From: Limnoperna fortunei
Lineage: Eukaryota > Mollusca > Bivalvia > Mytilida > Modiolidae
Length of the DNA stretch: 64,000 nt
Direction: 5' to 3'
Assembly (NCBI GenBank): GCA_944474755.1
Contig: OX104112.1
Coordinates: 81,853,756-81,917,755 of the forward strand
Positions 1 through 12,200 of the stretch are shown here, one piece after another. The first letter of the stretch is position 1. Every line of letters starts with the position of its first letter. The notes beneath the pieces are model-generated. The model did not search any database, was not told the origin of the DNA, and was given only the letters and a program-made list of their open reading frames with translations. The translations under genes were made by a program, and so were the position numbers.

Positions 1-1020
1 GAGCAGCGGCCTGTATACCAAATATTGTCACCATACTATGCATAGTTACAGAGGAACTGTCCTGATACAAAAACTTTAACGTAGTCGCTGAACCGTGAAA
101 TTGAGGTCAAGGTCAGGTGACACCTACAGGACAATCATGTACTATTCATCAGCAACTTATATACAAAATATTGTCATCCTACCATGCGTGGTTACAGAGG
201 AACTGTCGTAACCCAAAAACTTTAAGGTAGTCGCTGGACCGTGAAATTGAGGTTAAGGTCAGGTGACACCTACCAGACAGTCATGTACTAGTCATCAGCA
301 ACCCATATACAAAATATTGTCATCCTACCATGCGTGGTAACAGAGGAACTGCCGTAACCCAAAAACTTTAACGTAGTCACTGGACCGTGAAATTGAGGTC
401 AAGGTCAGGCGACACCTACCAGACAGTCATGTACTAGTCATCAGCAACCTTTATACCAAATATTGTTATCCAACCATGCGTGGTAACAGAGGAACTGTCG
501 TAACCCAAACACTTTAACGTAGTCACTGGACCGTGAAATTGAGGTCAAGGTCAGGTGACACCTACCAGACAGTCATGTACTAGTCATCAGCAACCTAAAC
601 ACCAAATATTGTCATCCTACTATGCGTGGTAACAGAGGAACTGCCGTAACCTAAAAACTTTAACGTAGTCACTGGACCGTGAAATTGAGGTCAAGGTCAG
701 GTGACCCCTACCAGACAGTCATGTACTAGTCATCAGCAACCTTTATACCAAATATTGTTATCCATGCATGCCTGGTAACAGAGGAACTGTCGTAACCCAA
801 AAACTTTAACGTAGTCGCTGGACCATGAAATTGAGGTCAAGGTCAGGTGACAGGTGACTGACTGGCAAGTACTCATCATAAGCTACCTCTGTACCAAATT
901 TGATGGACCTAGGGTTTGGGCTTACAAATATATGAAGCAAGATGTCAAGTGTTTACGCCGCCGCTGCCGGATTCCCATACATATGTCTCGCCTCCAGCGA
1001 CTTTTGTCGCAGGCGAGACA
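1..1020 (+). mobile_element. Helentron-like (pearl/HINE type) element 1, six 146-bp units, left end cut by window
   Basis: The phrase AACTTTAACGTAGTC recurs at 72, 218, 364, 510 (one base different), 656 and 802, exactly 146 bp apart. The array is followed by a unique right segment with a GCC run and a terminal hairpin (TCTCGCCT..AGGCGAGA) ending at 1020. Position 1 corresponds to about 95 bp inside the complete copy at 19.2 kb. There is no coding capacity. The architecture matches the nonautonomous Helitron-like elements with tandem cores described in bivalves. Confidence 0.85.
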
Positions 1021-1036
1021 ATAATTGTATATATAC

Positions 1037-1338
1037 TATACATCCACTATATACTATTATATAGACAGAAAGAAATGAGTTATCTTTCTTAGACCAGAAA
1101 ATTTCATTATTGTCAAATTTTGAAAATAACTTTAATAATATTTTTCAGATCGTCCTGAAAATTGAACTTGACCTGCATTTTACTGTACTGAACAGCTGTG
1201 CAAAATATCATTCAAATCCCTTGTAGCCTTTTCAAGTTATCATCTGGAAACCTTTGGGAAACGGACAGATGGATGGACAGACACCGAACGAAACTGAGGG
1301 TATAACATAATACCTTGCCACTTCGGTGGCAGGCTATA
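1037..1338 (+). mobile_element. Hairpin-ended short element, copy 1
   Basis: It is homologous to 30130-30448: both read CATCCACTATATACTA.., then AGACAGAAAGAAATGAGTTA, then ..CACCGAACGAAACTGAGGGT. They end in a hairpin (here TTGCCACTTCGGTGGCAGG). The left terminus is missing because the copy abuts the element ending at 1020. It is noncoding. Confidence 0.65.
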
Positions 1339-1559
1339 AAAAAAACCACCCAGCAAACATTCTAGCAAAGTTTTTGGCTATTTGGTTTTGGAGAACAGGC
1401 TCTAAATGTTTAAACCATACTGCCAATTATGAAACTGAAAGTAAGGAGCCTAAGCATAAAACTTACAAAAGGTATTTAGGAATTACATAAAAAAAATAGT
1501 TCAGGTATATCATTTAACAATTCAAAACATTGTAGACAAATTGGGATCTATTACTGCAA

Positions 1560-1778
1560 TATTCCATGTCAATTAAATGTCTACTGGTGGAGGTCGGGTG
1601 GGTTCAGGTTTCATGCTGTTGTAATGGTGGGGGTCGGGTGGGTTCAGGTGACATGCTGTTGTAATGGTTAGGGTTGGGTGGGTTCAGGTGACATGCTGTT
1701 GTAATGGCGGGGGTCGGGTGGGTTCAGGTGACATTTTGTTGTAATGGTGGGGGTCGGGTGGGTTCAGGTGACATGCTG
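1560..1778 (+). repeat. Short tandem repeat, about 42-bp unit
   Basis: GGGTCGGGTGGGTTCAGGTG followed by ACATGCTGTTGTAATGGTGG recurs about five times with small changes. It is G-rich on the plus strand. The interval 1779-3139 otherwise holds one SINE and AT-rich intron sequence. Confidence 0.75.
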
Positions 1779-1789
1779 TTTAATCATTT

Positions 1790-2070
1790 TTTCTATAATG
1801 AATTGTTTGTTTGAATGTTGTTTTAACGCCACTTTTAGCAATTTTTCAGCTATATCCTGGCGTCCAGTTTTTATTGTGGAGGAAGCCGGAGTACCCCGAG
1901 AGAACCCCCAACCTGCGGTAGGAAAACTGGCCATCCTTGTCATTTAAGATTGGAGTCAAGTACACCCTGTCTGCAATGAGAATCAAACCAGCAATCTCAT
2001 GGTTGACAGACCACGTGATCAATAGTAGACTAACTACCTTAACCACTCTGCCACAGAGGCCCCTTTTCTA
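1790..2070 (-). mobile_element. tRNA-derived SINE with conserved tail (minus orientation)
   Basis: Reading the minus strand from 2070: GGGGCCTCTGTGGCAGAGTG followed by GTTAAGGTAG resembles a tRNA A-box region. Then come GACAAGGAT..CAGTTTTCCTACC, GGTTCTCTCGGGGTACTCCG, and the tail CAATAAAAACTGGACGCC.., GCTGAAAAATTGCTAAAAGT and GGCGTTAAAACAACATTCAA. The same composite recurs at 40.96, 46.53, 52.65 and 58.99 kb. The structure is that of a tRNA-headed SINE; the subfamily is not assigned. Confidence 0.8.
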
Positions 2071-3139
2071 TAATGAAGACGGTGGGCATGTTTTATGGCC
2101 AAACATACAAAATTGCATAACAAGGGTTGGATATCAGCAGACGTGTGGAGAATATTAGTTGTGCATGTTTTGTCACTGTTCTCTGAGTGGTAGATGAAAT
2201 TAGCTCCGAAATATAAATAAAATATAAATAAATAGTGTTCCATTGGCCCATGAACACATTGCATTTTTGCAATACTGTTTCATGGTAGAAAGGCTGAAGA
2301 CGTTGATATACTGTTTATCCACCTCACCTTACTATGGATGTTAATCAGAAAAATTTGACATGTTGGTATAAAAAAGAATAAAATTTTCCATATAAAATAC
2401 ACTTTCAAGTAGCACAACTCCCATCAAATGATTGATTTGTGCAGATCGTTAACCTAATTCAAAATATTATTACTGGTCAAATTAACATTTGAATTTTATT
2501 TATTAAAGATCTGAAAAGAAATGTAGGTGTGAGAATGCTAACATGACAATCTAACATATAATTCACATTCCAAGGGTCATGACTCCCACAAAAAATCATT
2601 GACATGCCCAAGATATAATTGATAACATTTAAATTTCATAAGATATTTTACAAGAAACTTTTTATTGAGATCACTTACAAGACAATTTTCCATTAGTTTA
2701 CAATTCAAAGGGGCATAATTCCCACAAGAACCAAAATCGGTACTGATGTTTTAACCAAATTTGTGTATTGTTTATATAAACATTTTTATAATTGAAAACA
2801 AATTGACAAGAAATGTATGTGTTCATTGTTCAAATTAACATGTACCTAAATAAAATTTCATAATGAAATGTATGCTTGAGAGCACTTAAAACTACATGAA
2901 AAAAAAGGACAGACAGACAGATGCTCAGCATTTCCATGTCCCCCGCTGCTCTTACTGTATAACTAAAAGAAATCAGAAAAAACAGAAACTTCAGAGAACA
3001 AACCTGGACAGAGTTCATGTCATTATAGTATTTGATGGAAACTTTTTTTTTTACAAAAGTTATCTTATTATGTTTGAATTATAAACTATTCAATTTTATA
3101 AACATACTTGTAAGTTGTTAGAAAACCTTTTAAACTTAC

Positions 3140-3254
3140 TTTTAAAGCTTGATCTGTATTGCCGTCATGAAAACTATCAAAAAAGGTCAAAAGGTCAAGT
3201 AACAGGAAGAATGTATTGCCATTTGATAAGTTTTCTGATCCTTGTGTTCTGTAC
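3140..3254 (-). CDS. NUP93: NUP93 last exon visible in the window
   Basis: This 115-nt exon encodes [20 protein letters not shown] followed by [18 protein letters not shown], then a GTAAGT donor. It corresponds to vertebrate '[20 protein letters not shown]'. The C-terminal part after it is not found between 1 and 3139, so the final intron is at least 3.1 kb long and the terminal exons are outside the window. Confidence 0.9.
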
Positions 3255-6200
3255 CTATAAAATAAACAAAAATAAAAGAAAAAAAAATTAATAAAAACTT
3301 GCATACCTGATAATATCTCAAATTAATTACCAAAGACTGTTAATTTAATGTTCCAGGAAATATTATTTTAATGATAAGATTTCAAACTTGAGTTATTGAA
3401 GATTTTTTTGTAAAGATAACAAGGAACCTGTGAGCTAATACTCACTCAGTATACCCCCACTATTCACATCTCTTTATTGAAAATTGATTAAGTCAGTAAA
3501 CAGGAAGACAGACCTGAAATCGGTTCTCGCAATATAAGGCCACATGATAAGGTCACATATCACACTGTTACGAAAGTTATCATGCAGAGGAAAGGACGAA
3601 AGGATGGAAGGACAGATGGACAGAGGTAAACCAGTATACCCCCCTCTTCTTAGATGCAGGGGTATAATTACAAGATAGCACTAAAAACTTGGGTACTTTA
3701 TGCCTATGTTCCTCTGTGACAGATGAAGAATTGAAACAAAAAAATTAGTCCAATGCATAGATCCACAACCAATATTTCAATAATATCTGTCAAGAAGATT
3801 TAGTCATTTTAAGAATTTTTTTTATTTTTGATAAATGTGGCCATCAGTGATCATTCATATTAGGTAGTTTCAAAGATTAAAATGTAATTTTGTGCCTGCC
3901 AATAACAAGGGATGCCCAGTAACGGCACCAGGTAACCCTAATATTTTCAGGTAAGCCAAAATGAATTGGCACATTTTACTGTATGAAAACAAAATCTATT
4001 GAATGTCACAATGCCTTTACAAGGATCTGTACTCAACAACACTACATGAATACAAAGTAATAACTGTTAGATTCTTAGGAATATAGTAACTTTTCCATTG
4101 ACATAGTTTTAAATACAAGTCTTTAAAAAAATGTGCAGGAGGTGATTTATGATCAGTAAGTTTTTATCATGGTTTTATGTTGAATTTTTAATATTTATCC
4201 AAATCACATTCTTTTAGACTTTTGATGTTTTGAGAAACAAATCCAACACGGGGAGCTCTATACTACAAGAGAACGTATTATTTGGTGAGATTTTTTTGTG
4301 TGAAAATTGATAACTGCTTACCACGTATGGTTCAGATTATACTCCTTTTGTAGATCAAGAAGAGTACTTTTTGAAATCAACGATTATTTTCTCGAGACAT
4401 TCAGCGTTTTGAAATATGTCAGTTTTAAAATTTTGATAGGGCGATTTTCCATACTAAAATTTGACCTTAATTAGAACAGAAGTGTACTTTAGGAACAATC
4501 GGTTGTTGTCTTTTAGAAATTCTTCTGATGTTGTCTGCAGTTAAGAAGAGAAAAGTCTCGTGGTTTGTCTGAATACATTGAATGTCACAAAAGCAGAAAA
4601 ATATTTGTAAACAACACAAGGTTGCTTTAGAAACAAAAATGGCCGACTTATAATGTTAAATTCACGTAGCAAAAGTCAGGGATGATTTGTAACAACTAAA
4701 CAACAGAGGCACAGTATAAAACATTTTTCTACTGGATTTTCATAATATAAGGTAAAATATGGAATAATAAAAAAATGCAAGCAAAAATTTTTTCCAAGGG
4801 GGTTTGGCATTTAGTACGCACAGATAGGAGATAAATCAAGGAAAATGAAATAGAATTTAACACTAAATTAAAACCCAAAACTTTAAAACGAAAAACCACA
4901 AAGTATGTTATTTATCTGCACCAATCTTAAAATAAATTCAGACGTCTGTTGTTTCTACCATAAATTACATTTATAAAAGGGTCTGCAAGGTTATTAGAAA
5001 GAAAAGGCTTTATATTTCAGAAGTGGTTTTGATACAACTCTTTAAAATTTTAACAAGTGTCAAGGTGCCACAAAATATGCCTGTTGAAAACCAGCCACAT
5101 TAATAGTAAGCTACATGGCAACCCTTATTACCATAATGAACTTGATAACCAGCCAATTTAACACCTTTTGCGGGACTTTTGCAAGCTCTTTGAATTGAGT
5201 TTAAAACATATTATGAATACATAGAGAACAGATATGTTCATTTTAAAACAACAATTGTATTAATATAAATTTTTATGTGGAAACATGATTTTACACAGTT
5301 TGACTCAATGACATGACTAACTTAATACTATTAAATCCCCATAAATAATTTTTCCCCAGGTTTCATGGATTTGAAATTTGGTGTATAAAGTCCCATAACT
5401 CTGAAATGCCTGAAGCAATTTGGCTGATAATCGAATTTGGTTCAGATATTATACCCAAAAACATTTTTTCCAAGTTTCATGGAGATTGGACAACAACTGT
5501 TTGAAATAGAGAGCGGACAATGCAAATTTGTCATTTTTTTAATAAATAAAGGGCAATAACTACGAAATGGCTGGTTATCGAACTTGGCTGAGATATTATT
5601 CCCATAAACATTATCTCCAAGTTTTAAGAAGATCAGACAACAACTGTCAAAGTTAGTGAGAGGACAAAGGCGAATTAGCCATTTCTGTATAAAGGGCCAT
5701 AACTTATGTGGCTGAAGTGATTGGCTGGTAGTTGAACTTGGCCGAGATATGCCCATAATCATTTTCCCCAAGTTTCATAAAGATCAGATAACAACTGTTT
5801 GAGTTAGGAAGCGGATATCGCTGTGGACGCTGCAATAGCCTGCCTGCGCCCCATGGGTGTTCCCATAATAAGATTTGTCTTTGAATAACAATAGTATTTT
5901 TTCTTGCAGACCAGAATCAGTTATTTTAATTTTCTTTGGATTCTTCTGAATAGGAAGGAACACAGGGTTATTCTACCATCCAACTTTGTCAAAAAATTCA
6001 ATTTTATTTAAATTTAATCAGACTTCACTAAATTATGAACTTTCACATATTATCACTCAAAAATAAGTAAGAAATACCTACCATGATGGTGACAAATGAA
6101 AATAATAATAACAAACCTTTCAGCAATACCAACAGCCAAACTTCTAAGTCTGTCTCTGGATGATTGTGTGGAGTTAGCTTGTGACACCACCTGACTCAGT

Positions 6201-9200
6201 AATTTGTTCAATAATTCTAAAACCTTGTCATGTTTCTGTGAAAAATAGATAAGTTAATTATTTAAGACTTGTAGTAAACTATTAATAACTGAAGTACTGT
6301 GAAAGTGTTTACTTTCATAGACATCCTTTTCAAGGTTTAAGAATAACACACATACTTATGAGTTCTTAACTTTGCGGATTTCAAAATTTCAGAAACAAAA
6401 AAATTAAAAATTTAACATTCAAAGAAATCAGAGTTACTAGGCAAGAAGAGTTACTGAAATAAGTAGAAGGCCTTCTGAGGTAAATTTCTACACTATAGCA
6501 ATATTTCTGCCAAGTGGTTTGTCTGAAATTGAATTTACGGCTGCTCACATTGGATGCCAAGTGATGGGAATAGACACATCACCTTTTTGGTCTGGTGAGC
6601 TAATAATGTTGTCGATACATTTTTGACTAATACCACAAACACTCCTTCATGCAAAAGAAAGGTAGGTCAATATCAATATGTTGTAGAAGTTTTGTTTTAA
6701 TATGAACAATTTATTTTAAATATACATATGATCATAAAAATTATTCAAGGTAATTACCTTTGCTAAATCATACAGTCTAACAGCATCTTCAAATAATCCT
6801 TTGGCCTCTGTATCCTTAGCAACCAAGTTTATAATATTTTGTGTATCTCCATGAAATTTGTCTATTGCACCAGGCTAAAAAAAATACAAGTAGCTTCCAA
6901 ATTTTTTATTTGTACCAGTATATCAATTAGCAAGTCTTAAATGTTTAAAGACAGGCTTCATAAAACAGGAATTCAGCAGACCAACCCTCTGGTTAGATTT
7001 ATACTCCGCTTATACACAGATTTAATTATACAGTTAGACATGTAGCCTTTTGCCCATATAAGCGAGACTTTGTGTGGCATTGTTGGTCACAGTATTAAGG
7101 TTTATATGAAAGAGAAATGAACATTAAGTTCACATAAATACACATTACATACATTTTGTATAGTACAACTACCTGTATCACATTGAAAAAATTTACATGG
7201 GTATTACTATTAGACATGAAGCATGGAGTAGTGAGGTAGCCACTGTTGAGATATGATACAGGTAGTTAAATTTACATTGGTATTACTATTAGACATGAAG
7301 CATGGAGTAGTGAGGTAGCCACTGTTGAGATGTGATACAGGTATTTTAATTTACATTTAAATGTATGTAATAAATTTTTCCAACATTAAGAAGTATATTG
7401 TTTGTTTGTTTGTTTTAATGGTGTTTAATGCCACTTTCAGCAATTTTCAGTTATATCATATATATATCCCCCCCTTTTCAGTAAGAAAACTGGCAATCCT
7501 TGTAAACCACTCGACCACAGAGGCCTTTTATTAAGAAGTATAAAATAGGCAGAACAAAAATGAATTTTTAAAATTTAAAAAATTTATTATTCAGCCAAAA
7601 TTTTTTATATAAAACAATATTCCTAATGTCACAAGTATTATGACATCACATGCAATTCATAAAAGTCATTTACTATTGCTCTCATATAGAATTATTAATT
7701 ATACCCTTCATTAAAAGGTCAAAAAGTAGTCAGACAAAATACATCTTGTATCACCTGTATATATACAAGATTTTGTATCGTCCAGGTTGTATCAGTCGCT
7801 AATTTTTCAGCTTTTGACAAAATACATACTTAATTTTAGATAATACCAGTTATTGCTAAATCAGGTTGGATTGTACATATCACACAATTTGTAAACAGCT
7901 GTTATACATACCCTTCGTGTTCCATCACGCTCAATCTTTCCTAACAACATCTCAAACTAAAAAAAAATTAAGACAACACAGGAACCATTTACTATTTTAA
8001 TATATACATAAGTGTGAACAAAGTTAAATTTATCAACCTGCATTCTGCACAAGTATTGAAAGAAATTTACTTGATGAGCAATGCTGTGGTTTCATTTATT
8101 TTCGTTGGTATCAATTTTCGTGGTTGGAGGAAAAAAGACATTTCGTTGGATTCTTAAATTCGTGGTTCGCGGAATCAAACAAAACATGAAAAATGGGTGA
8201 ATTGCTTACAAATTTTCGGTATTCATACAGGGTTAGTCTGGATATTTTCTAATACGTCATTTTCAAGATATAATCGCTCTCGGGAGGTGACAATTGTAAT
8301 GCTGATCACGGGATTTCATAATAATTTACGGTACTTTTATTGGAAAACGGCGACATTAAAACGAAATGGAACGGCTTAAGAAAGACGATGCAAAACGAAA
8401 CCTGTTTTTGTTGTGGGTGGTGCAAAGCCCACACTAAACATAAATTTATGAAAGGAGTTGCGTTTTATGCCGTATTATGTCGTTTGTAAACACAATTTTA
8501 TAAAACGGTGCGTTGAGTAAAATGCCCTGAATAAAATCATGCGATACCATATATCCCGTGATACATCTAGCTAGCTATCTTGAAAACGGCGTAATGACTG
8601 TTTTGTTTTCAAAGTAAAATGAACTAATAAAGATTAAACAGATTTTGTTTTGTAGCCGTAAACATAATTAACATAATTAATAAACATGTCATTTTATTAA
8701 AACCAAGTAAACTGTTCATTGTAAATTCGTCGTACATTCCCTGGGGCAAAGATTAAGTTTGTTTGTTTGACAATAAACTTGATGATATAATTATAGTGGG
8801 TTTTTTTAGATGGAAATCAGTATAAAAGGTGTTAAAGATAGATTGCTTTATTGATCTTTTTTTCAATTGAGACAGTTACTTTAATATTTGTGTATAAATC
8901 AACACTTTACAACGAAAGGGCACAACAGGAAGTACGTTTACTATTGACCGGATTACGCAATTAAAAAATAACAGCGATGTTTTTTCATCAATTTTATTTC
9001 TATTTAGTGTCATAAACACATTAAAGTTGTTCATAATGCAAAATTGTCATATCTATTCAAAACATATCAATATAACGATGCATTTTGAACATCAGCCGTC
9101 ATTATCCATGTAAACAGTTGTCCCATAGCAGTTTCTTATCATTATAGATTTCTTGAGATCATTATTCGTTGAATTCTTAATTTCGTGGTTTGTCTCCACC

Positions 9201-12200
9201 CACGAAAACGACGAAAATTGGTACCCCACGAATAAAAATGAAACCACAGTATACAAATAACATTATATTGGCGTCACATAAAATATATAAGGCAAGGTCA
9301 CAGAAAAACTTACCCAAGGCATTTCACAAATTTTAACGTACATAGTAGTCAGTGGACAGTGAAATTTAGGTCAAGGTCAGATGACACCTACCAGACTGTC
9401 ATGTATCTTTCATCTGCAACATATATACTAATGCCATGCTTGTTTACTGAGGAACTGACATAATAGTATAACTTTAACATAGTCAATGTAAAATGCAATT
9501 GAGGTCTATGTCAGGTTACATCAACCAGGCTGTCATGTACCTTTCATCTGCTACCTATATACTAAATATTGTCATACTGAGAACTGACTTAATCCTATTA
9601 CTTTAATGTTGTAGATGAATAGTGAAATTGAGGTAAGGTGAGGTGACAGACTGTCATGTACCTTTCATCAGCAACCTATATACCAAATATTGTCATCCTA
9701 CAATGCATGGTTACATAGGAAGTGACTTAATCCAATAACATTAATGTAGCCACTAGACAACAAAATCAAGGTAAAGGTCAGGTGACAGACTGACCAGTAC
9801 TGGACATAAACTAGCACTGAACCAAATTGGTTGATTTATTGCTAAAGCTTACAAAGCAAAGTGTCAAGTTTTAATGCAGCTGCGGCCACCAGATTCCCAT
9901 ATATACGTCTCGCCTCCATTATCACAGGTGAGACACAAATTAGCTAAATTAGTAATTTTTACAAATAATTGTTATAAGCCTTCTCAAATTTATCTAGTAT
10001 CTAATAGAATTTTCAAATTATATAGTTTTTTTTTCAGAAAAAAGCTATTTTGACATGTATTTTCTTAACTTTAAATCATGCTTAAACAAGTGTGGACTGT
10101 GAGCACACTCACAAAGGGATACCCTCCGCTTCGCTTCAAGTCCATTTATCTTCCCGGATTAATATCCGACAGCGATGAAAATTCTTCATGCACATATGAT
10201 GTACTTCCTTCATGTAAAGTTTCATCAAAATCTGTCAAGCGGTTTAGGAAGAGAAGCGCTTACAAGGGATGTGGACAGACGGACAGACGCATAGACAGAC
10301 AGACAGGGTGATTCCTATATACCCCCCAAACAAGTTTGCAGGGGGTATAAAAATATGTTCTTGTGCTCATAAAAATAGACTTATTTAGTCTATTTTTTTC
10401 AATTATTCCAAAATAATAACAGCCCAACTGTCAGTGACTGTTTACAAAGGACACTCTGCTAACCAGGCCAGAACTCTAATGTCAATTACTTATTACCTAG
10501 TCCAATATGCTACTAAGGCGAAAGCCCAACAGTTATTGAATTAATACTTAGACACTCAGCTACCCTAGCCAGAGCCCATCTGTCTGTGACATATTACCTA
10601 GGCCTCCCTGGTTCCCAGGCCAGAGTCCAACTGTCGGTGACTTATTACCTAGGCCTCCCTGGTTCCCAGGCTAGAGCCCAACTGCCGGCGACTTAATACC
10701 TAGGCCTCCCTGCTACCCAGACCAGAGTCCAACTGTGAGTGACATTACCTAGGCCCCTTGCTACCCAGACCAGAGTCCAACTGTGAGTGACATTACCTAG
10801 GCCCCCTGCTACCCAGACCAGAGTCCAACTGTGAGTGACATTACCTAGGCCCCCTGCTACCCAGACCAGAGTCCAACTGTGAGTGACATTACCTAGGCCT
10901 CCCTGCTACCCAGACCAGAGTCCAACTGTGAGTGACATTACCTAGGCCCCCTGCTACCCAGGCCAGAGCCCAACTGTCAGTAACTCATTACATAGGCCCC
11001 CTGCTACCAAGACCACAGCCCAACTGTCTGTGACATTACCTAGGCCCTCCCTGCTACCCAGGCCAGAGCTGAACTGTCGGTGACTTATTACTTAGGCCCC
11101 TTTGCTACAGAGGATGGAGCCCAACTGTCTGTGACTCATAACTTAGGCCACTATTCTACTCAGGCAAGAGCCCAACTGTTGTTGAATTACTACTAAGCCA
11201 CTCAGCTACCCTAGCCAGAGACCAACTTTAGGTGATTTATTTACATAGGCCTCCCTGCTACCCAGTCCAGCTTTGGAGTTAATGTCATATCATTTATATG
11301 ACCATACATGGATCTCAGTAAAATCAATCACAACCAATGAGGACACTGATAGTATTTTTGTGAATAAGAGAATGAAAAGTCTTGTTTTACAATGTACTTA
11401 CTTCTCTAGTTTCTAAGACAAGTTCGCTGACACAGGACATAAAGAAATTTTCTCCTTGGGATGTTTTCAAATCTCTGTAAAAGGAAATTTTGTCAACTTA
11501 ATGGGTGTCATTGTGTGTGAGTTGTTTTTTTGTAGATAATCTACCTGTAAAATCATGTATATGTGTACCATTTCAGTTCTGTTAAATGTAAATATACATG
11601 TAGAACAGGAAATCACAATAATGTTGCAAATACCAAAACTGAAAATATGTGTATAACCAACGACAATGTTGTCATATTTAATTAATAGCAAAATTGTATC
11701 GGTATGCATGAAATGTTGAAATAAAGATACGAATTTCAAATAAATGGCATTAGGTTGTAAGCATACTCCATCAATTCAACTGAAATAAAAGATTTGGTTT
11801 TAGCCAGTTTAGTCATTACTTTTAATAGAAATATATTAGCATAAAATGATAATAAATACCATGCCAACTAACCTGAGGAAGAATACTGTAATGCCTCCCT
11901 TGCATCTGTGGCTTCAAACATGATAATAAATACCACACCAACTAACCTGAGGAAGTAGAAATACTGTAAAGCCTCCCTTGCATCTGTGGCTTCAAACTTC
12001 CTTGTATACAATGTACAGAGTCTGACAAAGTTTAACCTCCTAACACAACCTTCATCTGATGGATCTTTGGTTACTGAAGTAAGTAATGCAATTAATTCAA
12101 AATAATCTTATAATTTGTCAATGTTATTTTTTATTTCAGCACCAAATGCTTAATGAACAATGAGTAGTCAGGACTGTTCAGAATAAAATGATAAGGTAAC

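Noticed and set aside
1..1020. CRISPR-like regularly spaced repeats
   Set aside because: The 146-bp units are contiguous tandem copies without unique spacers, in a spliced-gene animal genome.
1990..2070. Functional tRNA gene
   Set aside because: The A-box-like head is part of a repeated composite with a SINE tail and no intact cloverleaf could be drawn.
3180..3215. AGGTCA-like half-sites (AAAGGTCAAAAGGTCAAG)
   Set aside because: They fall inside the NUP93 coding exon and are explained by the conserved LLDLLTFFD codons on the other strand.
5442..5771. 109-codon minus-strand frame
   Set aside because: It lies wholly within the three-unit ~150-bp tandem repeat and its peptide repeats with it, so it is repeat-derived.
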